A stretch of 64,000 nt of DNA from Azospirillum rugosum (GCF_017876155.1 NZ_JAGINP010000005.1:1-64000), one strand, 5' to 3'; positions 18,556-28,542 are shown, counted from the first letter of the stretch. Translations and numbers: made by a program. The notes: generated by a model from the letters alone, not told the origin.

Positions 18556-20493
18556 TCAGGTGCCCTGGGGCTCCGGATCCATGCCGCCGCTTTCCTTGGT
18601 GCCGGTGGTCGGCACCGACGCGCGGCGGCCGGTCGAGGTCGGCTGCTTCGGCGGGGCGAAGCTGCTCTCGCGCTCGTCGCCGCGGATCAGCGGCTCGCCG
18701 CGCAGCAGGCGGGAGATGTCCTCGCCGCTCAGCGTCTCGTACTCCAGCAGGCCCTTGGCCAGCGTGTGCAGCTGGTCGATGTTTTCCGTCAGGATGCGCC
18801 GCGCCTCGGCGTAGGCCTCGTCGACGATGCGGCGGATTTCCTCGTCCACCGTGCGGGCGGTGGCGTCGGACATGTTCTTGTGCTGGGTGACGGAGTGGCC
18901 GAGGAAGACCTCCTGCGTCGGCTCGCCGTACAGCAGCGGGCCGAGCTTTTCGCTCATGCCCCACTCGGTGACCATGCGGCGGGACATGTCCGTCGCCATC
19001 TTGATGTCGCCCGAGGCACCCGTCGTCACACGCTCCTTGCCGAAGATCAGCTCTTCCGCGATGCGGCCACCCATGGCGACGCGCAGGTCGGCGTGCAGCT
19101 TGGCCTGGGACAGCGAGATGCGGTCGCCTTCCGGCAGGCGCATCACCATGCCCAGCGCGCGGCCGCGGGGGATGATGGTGGCCTTGTGCACCGGGTCGCT
19201 GTCCGGCTGGTGGATGGCGACGATGGCGTGGCCGGCCTCGTGGTAGGCGGTCAGCTTCTTCTCTTCCTCGGTCATGACCATGGAGCGGCGCTCCGCGCCC
19301 ATCATGACCTTGTCCTTGGCGGCCTCGAACTCGGCCATGCCGACGACGCGCTTGCCGATGCGCGCGGCCAGGAGTGCTGCCTCGTTCACCAGGTTGGCGA
19401 GGTCGGCGCCCGAGAAGCCCGGGGTGCCGCGCGCGATGACCTTGGCGTCCACGTCCGGCGCCAGCGGCACCTTGCGCATGTGGACCTTCAGGATCTTCTC
19501 GCGGCCCAGAACGTCGGGGTTCGGCACGACAACCTGACGGTCGAAGCGGCCCGGACGCAGCAGCGCGGGGTCGAGCACGTCCGGACGGTTGGTCGCGGCG
19601 ATGAGGATGACGCCCTCGTTCGCCTCGAAGCCGTCCATCTCGACCAGCAGCTGGTTCAGGGTCTGCTCGCGCTCGTCGTTGCCGCCGCCCAGGCCGGCGC
19701 CGCGATGGCGGCCGACCGCGTCGATCTCGTCGATGAAGATGATACAGGGAGCGTTCTTCTTGCCCTGCTCGAACATGTCGCGGACGCGCGACGCGCCCAC
19801 GCCGACGAACATTTCCACGAAGTCGGAGCCGGAGATGGTGAAGAAGGGCACGTTGGCCTCGCCCGCCACGGCGCGCGCGGTCAGGGTCTTACCCGTGCCC
19901 GGGGGGCCGACGAGCAGCACGCCCTTCGGGATCTTGCCGCCCAGACGCTGGAACTTCTGCGGGTCCTTCAGGAACTCGACGATCTCCGCCAGTTCCTGCT
20001 TGGCCTCGTCGATGCCGGCGACGTCGTCGAAGGTGACCCGGCCGACCTTCTCCGTCAGCAGGCGCGCCCGCGACTTGCCGAAGCCCATCGCCTTGCCGCC
20101 GCCCGACTGCATCTGACGCATGAAGAAGATCCAGACGCCGATCAGCAGCAGCATCGGGAACCAGGACAGCAGGACCGAGAACAGCGACGGCACGTTGCTG
20201 TCGTCGGGCACGGCGCTGATGCGCACGTTCTTCTGCGTCAGCCGCTCGACCAGCCCGGCTTCGGGCGGGACGTAGGTGCTGAAGGACCGGCCGTCGGTGA
20301 AGTGGCCGGAGACCTGGTTTCCTTTGATGGTGACGTCGGCCACCTGGCCGCGGTCCACTTCGGCGAGAAGCTCGCTGAACGGAACCGTCGTCTGCGGGCT
20401 GCGCGTGGAGGAGCTCTGGAACAGGTTGAACAGGGCCACAAGAAGCAGCCCGATGATGATCCAGAGCGCGAGATTCTTGCCGAAATTGTTCAC
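18556..20493 (-). CDS. ftsH: ATP-dependent zinc metalloprotease FtsH
   Basis: A membrane-anchored AAA+ protease that degrades misfolded membrane proteins and regulators. From the GTG at 20493 it has 645 residues, the usual length. Two N-terminal membrane helices flank a periplasmic domain. The AAA module has Walker A GPPGTGKT, Walker [12 protein letters not shown] and SRH residues around [17 protein letters not shown]. The zinc site is HEAGH. I chose the GTG because the protein then begins [10 protein letters not shown] as in relatives, with AAAGG upstream. It is the last gene of the long minus-strand block, behind tilS. Confidence 0.97.
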   Translation of the reverse strand: MNNFGKNLALWIIIGLLLVALFNLFQSSSTRSPQTTVPFSELLAEVDRGQVADVTIKGNQVSGHFTDGRSFSTYVPPEAGLVERLTQKNVRISAVPDDSNVPSLFSVLLSWFPMLLLIGVWIFFMRQMQSGGGKAMGFGKSRARLLTEKVGRVTFDDVAGIDEAKQELAEIVEFLKDPQKFQRLGGKIPKGVLLVGPPGTGKTLTARAVAGEANVPFFTISGSDFVEMFVGVGASRVRDMFEQGKKNAPCIIFIDEIDAVGRHRGAGLGGGNDEREQTLNQLLVEMDGFEANEGVILIAATNRPDVLDPALLRPGRFDRQVVVPNPDVLGREKILKVHMRKVPLAPDVDAKVIARGTPGFSGADLANLVNEAALLAARIGKRVVGMAEFEAAKDKVMMGAERRSMVMTEEEKKLTAYHEAGHAIVAIHQPDSDPVHKATIIPRGRALGMVMRLPEGDRISLSQAKLHADLRVAMGGRIAEELIFGKERVTTGASGDIKMATDMSRRMVTEWGMSEKLGPLLYGEPTQEVFLGHSVTQHKNMSDATARTVDEEIRRIVDEAYAEARRILTENIDQLHTLAKGLLEYETLSGEDISRLLRGEPLIRGDERESSFAPPKQPTSTGRRASVPTTGTKESGGMDPEPQGT

Positions 20494-20575
20494 GTCGAAA
20501 GCCTTTCTGCGAACCCAGCGCCGGAGCCTGCGCCGTGGCGGACGCATTCCCCGGTCTTACGGGCACGTTCCCAGA

Positions 20576-21922
20576 TTAAATAATGCCGCCCCCCGCCGAA
20601 ACAACCGGAAAAGCTGGCCCCGCCAACGGCACGGGCGGGGTGAAGAACACCTCCGCCGAAACGCTTGATTCCTTACGGAAAATTCCAAGACCGGGCACGG
20701 CGGCAAGGCCGTGTGCGTCCCACAGCGCGGGCAAGGACGCGCGCGCCGGTTGGGGAAGCCCGAATGCGTCCGACTCGGGGTCCAGCGCCAGGGCGAGCGC
20801 CCACCCCTCGTCGCCGAGGCGCGCGACGGTGAAAGCCCCCTCCCCTTCCGGCCTCAGCCGGACGGTGAAGCGCCGGTCCCACCAGAGGGTTTCACCCGGC
20901 CGGATCGCCGACCGCTCCGTCGCCGCGGCGGGCTCGCGCGCGATCACCAACTGCTCGCGCCGGGGAAGGATGCGGCAGCCGCCGAGCGTCCGCCCGACCT
21001 CCAGCCCGCGCATCACCTCGGCGAACAGACGCTCGACCGCCTCAGCCTTGGGCGGATAAGGGGCGCCGCCGACCACCAGCAGGCAGCGGACGAGCGCGCG
21101 CAGGCCAAGCTCCTCCGGCGCCTCCAGCAGCGGCCGGGGATCGAGCCGGATCCAGCCCTCCGGATAGATCGCCGCAGCGCCGGCCAGCAGGGACGCGGCG
21201 CCCGCCTCCAGCGCCGCGCGGGCGCGGGCGGCGCGGCGGGCGGTGTCGGCCAGCCGCTCCGCGTCCAGCCCCTCGGCCGACAGCGCATCCGTGGCGGCGC
21301 GCAGGCGGGCGCGGGCGAAGGCCGGGTTGCGGTTGGACGGGTCCTCGATCCAGTCCTGCCCCTGGGCGCGGCAGGTGGCGACCAGTCGGTCGTGCGGCAG
21401 ATCGAGCAGAGGCCGGATCACCCGGACGGGACCCGCGGCGCGGACCGGCGCCATGCCGGCCAGCCCGTCGACCCCGGACCCACGGGCGAGGCGCAGCAGC
21501 ACCGTTTCCGCCTGGTCGTCGCGATGGTGGGCGAGCGCCAGATGCAGGATGCCCTCGGCGCGGCAGCGTTCGGCGAGCAGCTGGTGGCGCGCGGCGCGCG
21601 CGGCGGCCTGGATGCCGGTCTTGGGCTTGTCGCCCTCCCAGCGGAGCACGGCGTGGGCGATGCCACGGGACGCGAGCCAGTGACCGACCCGTGCGGCCTC
21701 ATCCGCCGACTCCGGGCGGAGCCCGTGGTCCACGGTCAGGCCAAGGACGGACCCGCCCTGCCCACGCGCCCAGTCGTGGGCGAGAAGCGCGAGCGCCAGG
21801 CTGTCCGCCCCGCCCGACACGCCGACCGCCAGCCGCGGGGCCGACTCGAACCCGCCGAGCCGCGCCATGCGGGCGGCGAACTCGTCCAGGGTTACGGGGG
21901 AAGGGTCTCTCGCGGCGGGCAA
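20576..21922 (-). CDS. tilS: tRNA(Ile)-lysidine synthase TilS
   Basis: Adds lysine to C34 of the CAU-anticodon isoleucine tRNA, so that AUA codons are read correctly. The 448-residue protein has the N-type PP-loop GVSGGADSLALALLAH and the HHRDDQAETVLLRL motif of the catalytic domain, followed by the C-terminal tRNA-binding half. It lies between cpoB and ftsH, the usual alphaproteobacterial order. The 82-bp gap to ftsH suggests cotranscription. Confidence 0.95.
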   Translation of the reverse strand: MPAARDPSPVTLDEFAARMARLGGFESAPRLAVGVSGGADSLALALLAHDWARGQGGSVLGLTVDHGLRPESADEAARVGHWLASRGIAHAVLRWEGDKPKTGIQAAARAARHQLLAERCRAEGILHLALAHHRDDQAETVLLRLARGSGVDGLAGMAPVRAAGPVRVIRPLLDLPHDRLVATCRAQGQDWIEDPSNRNPAFARARLRAATDALSAEGLDAERLADTARRAARARAALEAGAASLLAGAAAIYPEGWIRLDPRPLLEAPEELGLRALVRCLLVVGGAPYPPKAEAVERLFAEVMRGLEVGRTLGGCRILPRREQLVIAREPAAATERSAIRPGETLWWDRRFTVRLRPEGEGAFTVARLGDEGWALALALDPESDAFGLPQPARASLPALWDAHGLAAVPGLGIFRKESSVSAEVFFTPPVPLAGPAFPVVSAGGGII

Positions 21923-21943
21923 AGGGTCAGGTCTTGAACTGGA

Positions 21944-22867
21944 TCAGCTGGGGCAGTTGATGCGGCGGCGTTCCGTGTCGGCGCGGCGCTTCACGCTGGC
22001 CGAGGCCTCGGGGAACTTGTTGATCAGCTGGTTGAAGGCCGTGCAGGCGTCCTTCTTTTGGTTCAGCTGCTCCAGCGACATGCCGAGCTTCAGCAGGTTG
22101 TCCGCCGCCTTGGAGTTCTTCGGGTATTTCTGCACGCCCTCGGCGAAGGCCACGGCGGCGTCCTGGAACTTGTTGCGGACGTAGTAGGTCTCGCCCAGCC
22201 AATACTGGGCGTTGCCGGCCAGCTGGTGGCCCTTGTTCTTCGCCAGGAAGTCGCTGAAGGCCTTCTCCGCCTTGTCGTAGTCGGACTGGCGCAGCAGCTC
22301 GAAGGCGTGCTCGTACTGCTTGTCCGGGCTGGCGTTGGCCGGCAGCGGGGCGACCGAGGCGGTCTGCGTCGGCTTGTCGGCCGGCTTCTCCGGCGCCTTG
22401 TCCACGACCTTCTCCGGCCCCTTGCCGGCGGGGGCGGCGGCGCTGGGCTTCGGCCCGCCGAACGGGTCGCTGGCCCCGCCGGAGCCCTTCGTCTCCAGAT
22501 CCTTCAGACGGAAGTCGATGTCGCTGTTGATACGTTCCAGCCGGTCCTTGAGCTGCGAGACCTGGTAGGTCGCCTCCTCATAGCGGCCGGTCAGCTCCGA
22601 CATGGCGCGCTCCAGCTTCTGGAGACGGACCTCGAAGTCGGCGGCCAGCGACGGCGACATCTCCGCGGACTGGGCCGTCTGGTTCCAGCTGTTGGTCCGC
22701 GGGTAGGCCTGCGCCACCTCGACCCGGCCGCCCTGCTGCCCGAGCGCCGCCACGCCCGACTCCAGCCGTTCGAGGCGGTCCTGCATCGAAGCGGTCTGGG
22801 CGTACACGGAGCCGCTGCACAGCAGGCCGCCAAGCAGCAGCGCGGCGAAGGAGGAGGTCTTGGTCAT
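21944..22867 (-). CDS. cpoB: Tol-Pal system protein CpoB/YbgF
   Basis: A periplasmic protein that coordinates peptidoglycan synthesis with outer-membrane constriction. A signal peptide (SFAALLLGGLLCSGSVYA) starts a mature protein with an N-terminal coiled coil (MQDRLERLESGVAAL), an Ala/Pro/Lys-rich linker and a C-terminal TPR region (YEHAFELLRQSDYDKAE onwards). The start at 22867 puts the signal peptide at the N-terminus; an upstream in-frame start would add 43 unrelated residues. It is separated from pal by the inserted ccdAB pair. Confidence 0.93.
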   Translation of the reverse strand: MTKTSSFAALLLGGLLCSGSVYAQTASMQDRLERLESGVAALGQQGGRVEVAQAYPRTNSWNQTAQSAEMSPSLAADFEVRLQKLERAMSELTGRYEEATYQVSQLKDRLERINSDIDFRLKDLETKGSGGASDPFGGPKPSAAAPAGKGPEKVVDKAPEKPADKPTQTASVAPLPANASPDKQYEHAFELLRQSDYDKAEKAFSDFLAKNKGHQLAGNAQYWLGETYYVRNKFQDAAVAFAEGVQKYPKNSKAADNLLKLGMSLEQLNQKKDACTAFNQLINKFPEASASVKRRADTERRRINCPS

Positions 22868-23055
22868 GCGGAAAGGTCCTGTCCGGGCGGCGCGGGCCGT
22901 CGTTGGGCGATTGGCGTGGGGCTGGTGGCGGGAAAAATCGTGCCGGGGCAAGCGGGCGAAACTAAGGCGGCTGTGTACCAGAACTCGGCACGCCATGCAC
23001 GGTGGTGATTTTGGGCATCACCCGCGTGTGCTGCGCAATTTACAATGGGCGCGTT

Positions 23056-23370
23056 TCAGATCCCTTGGAACAGGTAATCGAGCGCCGCCGTGATCGTGTC
23101 GCGGTGGGCCGCGATGCTGGCGACGGGCTCCCCCAACAAACGGGTGGGAATGGTGGTCATCCTCGGGACGGCCAGCACGTAATCCGTATCACCAACCCGG
23201 AGAACAGGTGCCAAGCGGCCGGCAATTCCCGGAACCTCCTGCGCCCGCGCCAGGGGTGCGATCATGCGTTCGGCACCCGTGTCGGCGATGTCCGCCTGAA
23301 GCACGGCGACCAAGGGAAAAGCCCGGCGAGCCTGCGGGATCGGGTTCGCGAAAACGCTAAACTGTCTCAT
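23056..23370 (-). CDS. ccdB: CcdB family toxin
   Basis: A 104-residue CcdB-fold toxin. CcdB poisons or inhibits DNA gyrase. The N-terminal MRQFSVFANPIPQARRAFPL and the hydrophobic core around YVLAVPRMTTIPTRLLGEP match the family. It overlaps the ccdA antitoxin gene by 14 nt, the usual coupled order with antitoxin first. The C-terminus reads LFQGI, whereas the F-plasmid toxin ends in FWGI, in which the Trp is needed for gyrase poisoning. The target or potency may therefore differ. Confidence 0.88.
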   Translation of the reverse strand: MRQFSVFANPIPQARRAFPLVAVLQADIADTGAERMIAPLARAQEVPGIAGRLAPVLRVGDTDYVLAVPRMTTIPTRLLGEPVASIAAHRDTITAALDYLFQGI

Positions 23371-23632
23371 CGCCGTCCAGAGTGCTGAGATACTCCCGAG
23401 TCATGTCGGCAAAGGAGCCGTGAATCGCCGAAAAATCGTCCAGCGCCTTGATATCCTGCGCAATCTCCGCGCGAATTTTCTCTTTGATCCGTCGTTCCAA
23501 TTCAGCGGCCAGAGCTGTTTCAACCGCTCGGGATACGTTGACTCCAGCCTCTTTAGCCTTGGCGTAAAGATCGCTGTTCAATGTTACGCTGACAGTCTGC
23601 TTTCGAGCGGTGGCATCATAGACGGCACGCAT
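23357..23632 (-). CDS. ccdA: CcdA family antitoxin
   Basis: A 91-residue antitoxin. The N-terminal part (KQTVSVTLNSDLYAKAKE and the following GVNVSR) is a ribbon-helix-helix DNA-binding domain. The charged C-terminal half (about residues 45-91) should wrap the toxin. The start at 23632 has GGGAGAG just upstream; an in-frame ATG at 23653 lacks a good site. A dyad operator overlaps the predicted promoter, consistent with autorepression by the CcdA-CcdB complex. Confidence 0.88.
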   Translation of the reverse strand: MRAVYDATARKQTVSVTLNSDLYAKAKEAGVNVSRAVETALAAELERRIKEKIRAEIAQDIKALDDFSAIHGSFADMTREYLSTLDGDETV

Positions 23633-23658
23633 CACGCTCTCCCATCCATCCATGGAGC

Positions 23659-23694
23659 CCGTGTAAACTACATGGGTGCAGGGCACGGGTCAAA
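23659..23694 (-). promoter_or_regulatory. ccdAB promoter with overlapping operator
   Basis: On the minus strand TTGACC (23689-23694) and TAGTTT (23666-23671) are 17 bp apart. The second box lies inside a dyad, CCC-g-TGTA-aac-TACA-t-GGG, at 23659-23677. A ribbon-helix-helix repressor bound there would block the -10 box. The gene starts about 27 bp further on. The role is inferred from layout. Confidence 0.55.
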
Positions 23695-23721
23695 TCGACT
23701 TGTCTGCATATATGTTCCGGA

Positions 23722-23760
23722 AAACGAAAACGCCGCCCCGGATCGCTCCGGAGCGGCGTT
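23722..23760 (-). terminator. intrinsic terminator after pal
   Basis: AACGCCGC at 23729-23736 pairs with GCGGCGTT at 23753-23760. On the minus strand the hairpin is followed by TTCGTTTT. It lies 26 bp beyond the pal stop, so pal transcripts should end before the toxin-antitoxin pair and cpoB. Confidence 0.75.
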
Positions 23761-23786
23761 CTCAGGAACCCGGACGGGCGCCGTCG

Positions 23787-24263
23787 TTAGTCGACGACGG
23801 TCACGCCACGGCGGTTCTGGGCCCAGGCGGCCTCGTTCGAACCGAGGACGGCCGGCTTCTCCTTGCCGTAGGAGATGACCTTGACGCGCGACGGGTTGAT
23901 GCCGCCGGCGACCAGGTAGTTCTTCACGGAGTTGGCGCGACGCTCACCCAGGGCGAGGTTGTACTCGCGGGTGCCGCGCTCGTCAGCATGACCCTCGATG
24001 GTCACGGTGACGTTCGGGTACTGCTTCAGCCACGAAGCCTGGCGGTCCAGGGTGGCGCGAGCCTCCGGAGCGAGGTCGTAACGGTCGAAGCCGAAGAAGA
24101 CGCGGTCGCCGACGTTGACGACCAGGTCTTCCTGCGAGCCCGGACGGATCGAGCTGGTCTGGTTGGCGCCGGTGTTGGCGCCGGTGTTCGCGTCCTTCGG
24201 AGCGGATTCGCAAGCGGCGACCAGCGCGACGGCGGCGATGAGGCTCAGATACTTGATACGCAT
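23787..24263 (-). CDS. pal: peptidoglycan-associated lipoprotein Pal
   Basis: An outer-membrane lipoprotein that binds peptidoglycan and TolB. A 17-residue signal peptide ends in the lipobox LVAAC, with lipidated C18. A short linker containing two copies of TGAN precedes the OmpA-like domain with TIEGHADERGTREYNLALG. It has 158 residues from the ATG at 24263, which has AGGGGGT about 10 nt upstream. The strong terminator behind it and the long 5' gap suggest pal is also expressed on its own. Confidence 0.97.
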   Translation of the reverse strand: MRIKYLSLIAAVALVAACESAPKDANTGANTGANQTSSIRPGSQEDLVVNVGDRVFFGFDRYDLAPEARATLDRQASWLKQYPNVTVTIEGHADERGTREYNLALGERRANSVKNYLVAGGINPSRVKVISYGKEKPAVLGSNEAAWAQNRRGVTVVD

Positions 24264-24411
24264 GTCTAATGACCCCCTAAGCGACACTCGATGTTTTGGC
24301 CGGACTGGTGGTGAGCGAGCGACGCCGACGTTTGCCAGACCCCGACAAACGTCAAACTGCCGACCTTCGTCTTAAGCGTCGATCTTGCGCGCGCAAAATA
24401 GGGCTAACCCA

Positions 24412-25764
24412 CTAGGGAATCAAGGGCGACCATGCGGGGTCGGAGCCATCCAGCGGAGTGATCACACGCCGCTCGTTCGCGCCGGTCACGTCGATGGTGT
24501 AGAGCTTCGCGCTGCGCCCGCGGCCGTCGCCCGAGGGCACGTCGCGGAAGAAGCTGATCACGCGGCCGTTCGGCGCCCAGGTCGGGCCTTCCACGTGGAA
24601 CGACTCGGTCAGGATGCGCTCGCCCGTGCCGTCGGGGCGGACCACGCCCAGGGCAAAGCTGCCCCCGCGCTGGCGCGTGAACGCGATCAGGTCACCGCGC
24701 GGCGACCACACCGGCGTGCCGTAGCGGCCCTCGCCGAAGGTCAGGCGCTTCGTGCCCGAGCCGTCCGCGTTCATGACGTAGAGCTGCTGGCTGCCGCCGC
24801 GGTCCGACTCGAAGACGACGCGCTGGCCGTCCGGCGAGAAGCTGGGGCCGGTGTCGATGCCCGGCGAATCGGTCAGCTGGGTCTGGCGGCGGGTGCGCAG
24901 GTCCAGGGCGTAGATGTCGGTGTTGCCGTTCTGCGCCATGCTCATGATGACCTTGTTGCCGTCCGGCGAGAAGCGCGGGGCGAAGGTCATGCCGGGGAAG
25001 TCGCCGAGGACCTCCTGGCGGCCGGTGTCGATGTTGAACAGGTACACGCGCGGCTTCTTGTTGAAGTACGACATGTACGTGATTTCCTGCGCCGTCGGCG
25101 AGAAGCGCGGGGTCAGCACCAGCGTCTGGCCGTCGGTCAGGAACTGATGGTTCTCACCGTCCTGGTCCATGATCGCCAGCTGCTTCTTGCGCGCGTTCGC
25201 CGGGCCGGATTCGGCCACATAGACGATGCGCGTGTCGAAATAGCCCTCCTCGCCGGTCAGACGCTTGTAGATGGCGTCGGCGACGATGTGGGCGATGCGG
25301 CGCCAGCTGTCCGCCGTGGCGGTGTAGCTGAGGCCCTGCATGTACTGGCCGCCGGCCACGTCCCACAGGCGGAAGTCCACCTTCATGCGGCCGTCGCCCA
25401 TGGCGGTGGTGTTGCCGGCGACCAGCGCCTGGGCGCCGACGGCGCGCCAATCCTGGTAGCGCGGCTCGCCGGAGCGGAGCTGGTCGGGCGTCTGCAGGAA
25501 GCCCTTGGGGTCGAGCGGCCGGAACAGGCCCGACCGCTCCAGGTCGGCCGAGACCACCTTGGAGATGTCCGAACCCATCTGCGCCTCGCGTCCGCCGGAG
25601 CCGGCGAAGCTGGTGATGGCGATCGGCAACGGCTCGACCACGCCCTTGGTGATGTCGATCCGCACCTCGGCGAGCGCCGGGGCAGGCCCCGCGACGCCGA
25701 GGGCGAGCAGCAGGGCGCCGGTGCAGCCGGCAACCTTCAGCAGTAGCCTCGTCTTCATCGTCAT
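24412..25764 (-). CDS. tolB: Tol-Pal system beta-propeller protein TolB
   Basis: Periplasmic protein linking Pal to the TolQRA complex. A signal peptide ending in PALA precedes an N-terminal domain starting EVRIDITKG and a six-bladed propeller made of repeats such as [24 protein letters not shown] and [11 protein letters not shown]. It has about 450 residues. Two nearby ATGs (25764 and 25758) could serve as start. The gene begins 2 bp after the tolA stop. Confidence 0.97.
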   Translation of the reverse strand: MTMKTRLLLKVAGCTGALLLALGVAGPAPALAEVRIDITKGVVEPLPIAITSFAGSGGREAQMGSDISKVVSADLERSGLFRPLDPKGFLQTPDQLRSGEPRYQDWRAVGAQALVAGNTTAMGDGRMKVDFRLWDVAGGQYMQGLSYTATADSWRRIAHIVADAIYKRLTGEEGYFDTRIVYVAESGPANARKKQLAIMDQDGENHQFLTDGQTLVLTPRFSPTAQEITYMSYFNKKPRVYLFNIDTGRQEVLGDFPGMTFAPRFSPDGNKVIMSMAQNGNTDIYALDLRTRRQTQLTDSPGIDTGPSFSPDGQRVVFESDRGGSQQLYVMNADGSGTKRLTFGEGRYGTPVWSPRGDLIAFTRQRGGSFALGVVRPDGTGERILTESFHVEGPTWAPNGRVISFFRDVPSGDGRGRSAKLYTIDVTGANERRVITPLDGSDPAWSPLIP

Positions 25765-25766
25765 GG

Positions 25767-26843
25767 TCAGAACATATCCCTCGGGTCGAAATTGAACACG
25801 AAGTAACGCCACTCTTCGTACTTGGCGGGCGTGAAGTCGCCGGAGAACTCGTTGATCGGCAGCGGGCTGGCCCGCTTCACCGCGCGCAGCGCCGCGTCGG
25901 CCGATGCACGGAAGGCGGCGTCCGACATGTAGCGGGACCGGTACTTCTCGTTGATCGTGGCGTTCAGCACGCTGCCGTCGCGGCCCAGCTCGACGATGAT
26001 CTCCACCTGCATGTTTCCGGCGTCCTTGCGGCCCGGATCGAAGTTCCAGTTCTTGCTCACCGCACCGCGGATGCCGTCGATGGCGCGGCCCGACGGCTTG
26101 AACGGCTTGTCGGGTCCGTTCACCGCCTTGGCGGCCCCGGCCGGCGCCGACGGAGCGGCGGCGTGCTGGGTCGGCTTGGCGTCGGCCTTGCTGTCGGACG
26201 GCGCCGCCTTCGGAGCGTTCTTCTGAACGTTCTTCAGCAGGTCCTGCAGCGGGTCGGCCTTCGCGGTTTCCTTCTCCGGCGCCTTCTGCGGCTTCTTCGG
26301 CTCGGCCTTGGGCGTTTCGGGCTTGGCCGGCTCAGGCTTCGGCGGTTCCGGCTTGGGCGGCTCGGGCTTGGGCGGTTCCGGTTTCGGAGGCTGCGGCTTG
26401 GGCGGCTCCGGCTTGGGTTCCGGCTTCGGCGGCTCGGGCGGCTTCGGGGTCGGAGTCGGTTCCGGATCGGGCGGCGGCGGGGGCGGAGTCGGCTTGGGCG
26501 GCGGCGTCGGCTCGCGCGGGGGCGGCGGCACCTGAGCGACCTTCGGCGGCTCCGGGACCTTCGGTTCGGGCTTGGGCGGCGGGGGCGGCGGTTCCGACGC
26601 GGCTTCCGGCGGCGGCGGGGCCGGCGGAGTCGGCTTCGCCTCCGGCACCGGCGGCTTCGGCGCCTGCGGCTTGGGCTCGCCCTTGTCGACGCGCGCGGCC
26701 TGAGTCACCTCGCCCATGTCCACGATCTCGATCGGGATGGACTCCGGGATCTCCAGCTTGCGATCGCTGGGCGGCATGCCGAGCACGATCAGCGCGATCA
26801 GCGCGACGTGCAGCGTTGCCGAGGCGATCAGGAATTTGCGCAT
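25767..26843 (-). CDS. tolA: cell envelope protein TolA (TonB/TolA type)
   Basis: Spans the periplasm and transmits the force of TolQR to Pal. An N-terminal membrane helix (residues about 4-22) is followed by a long Pro/Lys/Glu-rich region of PKPEPPK-type repeats (about residues 55-190), and a C-terminal TonB/TolA-like domain. At 358 residues it is normal for alphaproteobacterial TolA, where the middle region is proline-rich rather than helical. The repeat region has strong third-position bias and produces long false frames on the other strand. Confidence 0.94.
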   Translation of the reverse strand: MRKFLIASATLHVALIALIVLGMPPSDRKLEIPESIPIEIVDMGEVTQAARVDKGEPKPQAPKPPVPEAKPTPPAPPPPEAASEPPPPPPKPEPKVPEPPKVAQVPPPPREPTPPPKPTPPPPPPDPEPTPTPKPPEPPKPEPKPEPPKPQPPKPEPPKPEPPKPEPPKPEPAKPETPKAEPKKPQKAPEKETAKADPLQDLLKNVQKNAPKAAPSDSKADAKPTQHAAAPSAPAGAAKAVNGPDKPFKPSGRAIDGIRGAVSKNWNFDPGRKDAGNMQVEIIVELGRDGSVLNATINEKYRSRYMSDAAFRASADAALRAVKRASPLPINEFSGDFTPAKYEEWRYFVFNFDPRDMF

Positions 26844-26859
26844 GGGTTTCGCCTTGGAC

Positions 26860-27339
26860 TCAGCGCTTCGCCCCGCCGACGCGCGGACCGGCCGCGGTCG
26901 GGCCGTTGGGCATCTCTGCGACCAGGCCGACCTTCTTGAAGCCGGCGGCGCTCATGGTGCCCATCACCTCCAGCATCTTGCCGTAGGCGATCTTGGCGTC
27001 GCCGCGCACCAGGATGCGGGCTTCGGGGTTGTTGTTGGTGACGGCGATCAGCAGGGCGACCATGTTGCCCATCTCCACCGCCGTTTCCTGGACGTAGACG
27101 CGGCCGTCCGACTGCACGGTGACGAACAGCGGATCCTTCTGCGCCTCCAGCGGCGCCGCGTTGGTCTTCGGCAGGTCGACGGGCACGCCGACGGTCAGCA
27201 GCGGTGCTGCCACCATGAAGACGATCAGCAGCACCAGCATGACGTCGATGAAGGGCGTCATGTTGATTTCGGCCATCGCGCGGTAGCCGCGGCGCTTGCC
27301 GCGCCCGTGACCGCCCTTGCCTGCGAGCTGGGCTCCCAT
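26860..27339 (-). CDS. tolR: biopolymer transporter TolR (ExbD family)
   Basis: A 159-residue ExbD/TolR protein. After a basic cytoplasmic tail, the single helix begins AEINMTPFIDVMLVLLIVFM, in which the aspartate is the proton-carrying residue. The rest is periplasmic. From the ATG at 27339 it starts MGAQLAGKGG, one base after the tolQ stop, so translation is coupled. Confidence 0.95.
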   Translation of the reverse strand: MGAQLAGKGGHGRGKRRGYRAMAEINMTPFIDVMLVLLIVFMVAAPLLTVGVPVDLPKTNAAPLEAQKDPLFVTVQSDGRVYVQETAVEMGNMVALLIAVTNNNPEARILVRGDAKIAYGKMLEVMGTMSAAGFKKVGLVAEMPNGPTAAGPRVGGAKR

Positions 27340-27340
27340 C

Positions 27341-28063
27341 TCAGGCGGCCCCCCGCTCCTCGAGGTGCCGCGACAGGATCGCCGAGAACTCGCCCGAGAA
27401 GGTCTCCAGCCGGTCGGCATAGCGGCCGAGGTCGGTGGTGAACTTGTTGTAGGAGATGACGGCGGGGATGGCGGCCAGCAGGCCCATGGCGGTGGCGAAC
27501 AGCGCCTCCGCGATGCCCGGCGCCACGACGGCGAGGCTGGTGTTGCCCGAGGAGGCGATCGAGGTGAAGGAGTTCATGATGCCCCACACCGTGCCGAACA
27601 GGCCGATGAAGGGGGCCGTCGAGCCCACCGAGGCGAGGAAGGTCATGTAGCGTTCGGCGCGCATCATCTCGCGGCCGATGGTCACCGACATCACGCGCTC
27701 CACCCGCTGCTGGAGCGAGCCCTTCATGCTGCCGATGCCGCGGTCGGCGGCGTGCCGCCATTCGCGCATGCCGGCGGCGAAGGTCGCCGACATCGGGTCG
27801 GACGGCGACTGGCCGATGCGGTCGTACAGCGCGTCCAGCGAGCCGCCGGACCAGAAGCTCTCCTCGAAGGCGTCCGCCTGGGCGTTCAGCCGGCGGATGC
27901 GCATCAGCTTCTCGATGATGATGGCCCAGCACCACACCGAGGCGACCAACAGCATGAGCATCACGGACTTGACGATCAGGTCGGCCTGCCAGAACAGGCC
28001 CCACATCGTGATGTCGTGGGCCTTCGCCGCGGCCCCGACCACCTGGGCGGAGTTAAGATCCAT
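27341..28063 (-). CDS. tolQ: Tol-Pal system proton channel protein TolQ
   Basis: Inner-membrane stator of the Tol system, 240 residues. Three membrane helices are visible: one near residues 25-45 (VMLMLLVASVWCWAIII), and two in the C-terminal half (STAPFIGLFGTVWGIMNSF and EALFATAMGLLAAIPAV). The start at 28063 gives MDLNSAQVV; an upstream frame extension would overlap ybgC. It is followed at once by tolR. Confidence 0.95.
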   Translation of the reverse strand: MDLNSAQVVGAAAKAHDITMWGLFWQADLIVKSVMLMLLVASVWCWAIIIEKLMRIRRLNAQADAFEESFWSGGSLDALYDRIGQSPSDPMSATFAAGMREWRHAADRGIGSMKGSLQQRVERVMSVTIGREMMRAERYMTFLASVGSTAPFIGLFGTVWGIMNSFTSIASSGNTSLAVVAPGIAEALFATAMGLLAAIPAVISYNKFTTDLGRYADRLETFSGEFSAILSRHLEERGAA

Positions 28064-28068
28064 CGCTG

Positions 28069-28542
28069 TCAGTCTCGCTTCTGCCTTGTGCACAAATTAA
28101 TGAGCGCCTCGCGGACCGGCGCCGGTAGGCGCGCGGGTCGTCCGGCCCGGTTGATCGTCGCCAATTGCACCTGCGCCCGCGCGAGGTCGCGGCCGTCGCG
28201 GCGGGCGATTTGTGCAACTGCGAAGGAAGCCCCGCCGGTATCGGTGATTCGCGTCACCACTTCAAGCGTATCCTCGAGCTTGGCGGGAGCGACAAAATCG
28301 ATCTCCACCCGTCGTACCGCAAATGACACACCGTCGCTGGCGGTCAGTCCGGCGTTGGTGAATCCCGTCAGGCGCAGCATCTCGGTCCGCGCCCGTTCGA
28401 AGAAGCGGAGGTAGTTGGCGTGATACACCAGTCCGCCAGCGTCCGTGTCCTCGTAGTAGACCCGCAGGGGAAGGCGGTGCTGCGCGTTCTCGTCAAACCA
28501 GCCCGACAGATTTGCGGACTCCTTATCCAGGGAATCAGACAT
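28069..28542 (-). CDS. ybgC: Tol-Pal system acyl-CoA thioesterase YbgC
   Basis: A hot-dog-fold thioesterase of 157 residues. The family motif [17 protein letters not shown] carries the catalytic aspartate. It hydrolyses short acyl-CoA or acyl-ACP esters and regularly heads tol-pal operons. The ATG at 28542 has GGAGG placed 6 nt upstream, better than the ATG at 28551. The start overlaps the end of ruvB by 8 nt. Confidence 0.94.
   Translation of the reverse strand: MSDSLDKESANLSGWFDENAQHRLPLRVYYEDTDAGGLVYHANYLRFFERARTEMLRLTGFTNAGLTASDGVSFAVRRVEIDFVAPAKLEDTLEVVTRITDTGGASFAVAQIARRDGRDLARAQVQLATINRAGRPARLPAPVREALINLCTRQKRD

Noticed and set aside
18766..20583. Long plus-strand frame opposite ftsH
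   Set aside because: Antisense shadow of ftsH with His/Val/Ala-rich low-complexity composition and no family motifs.
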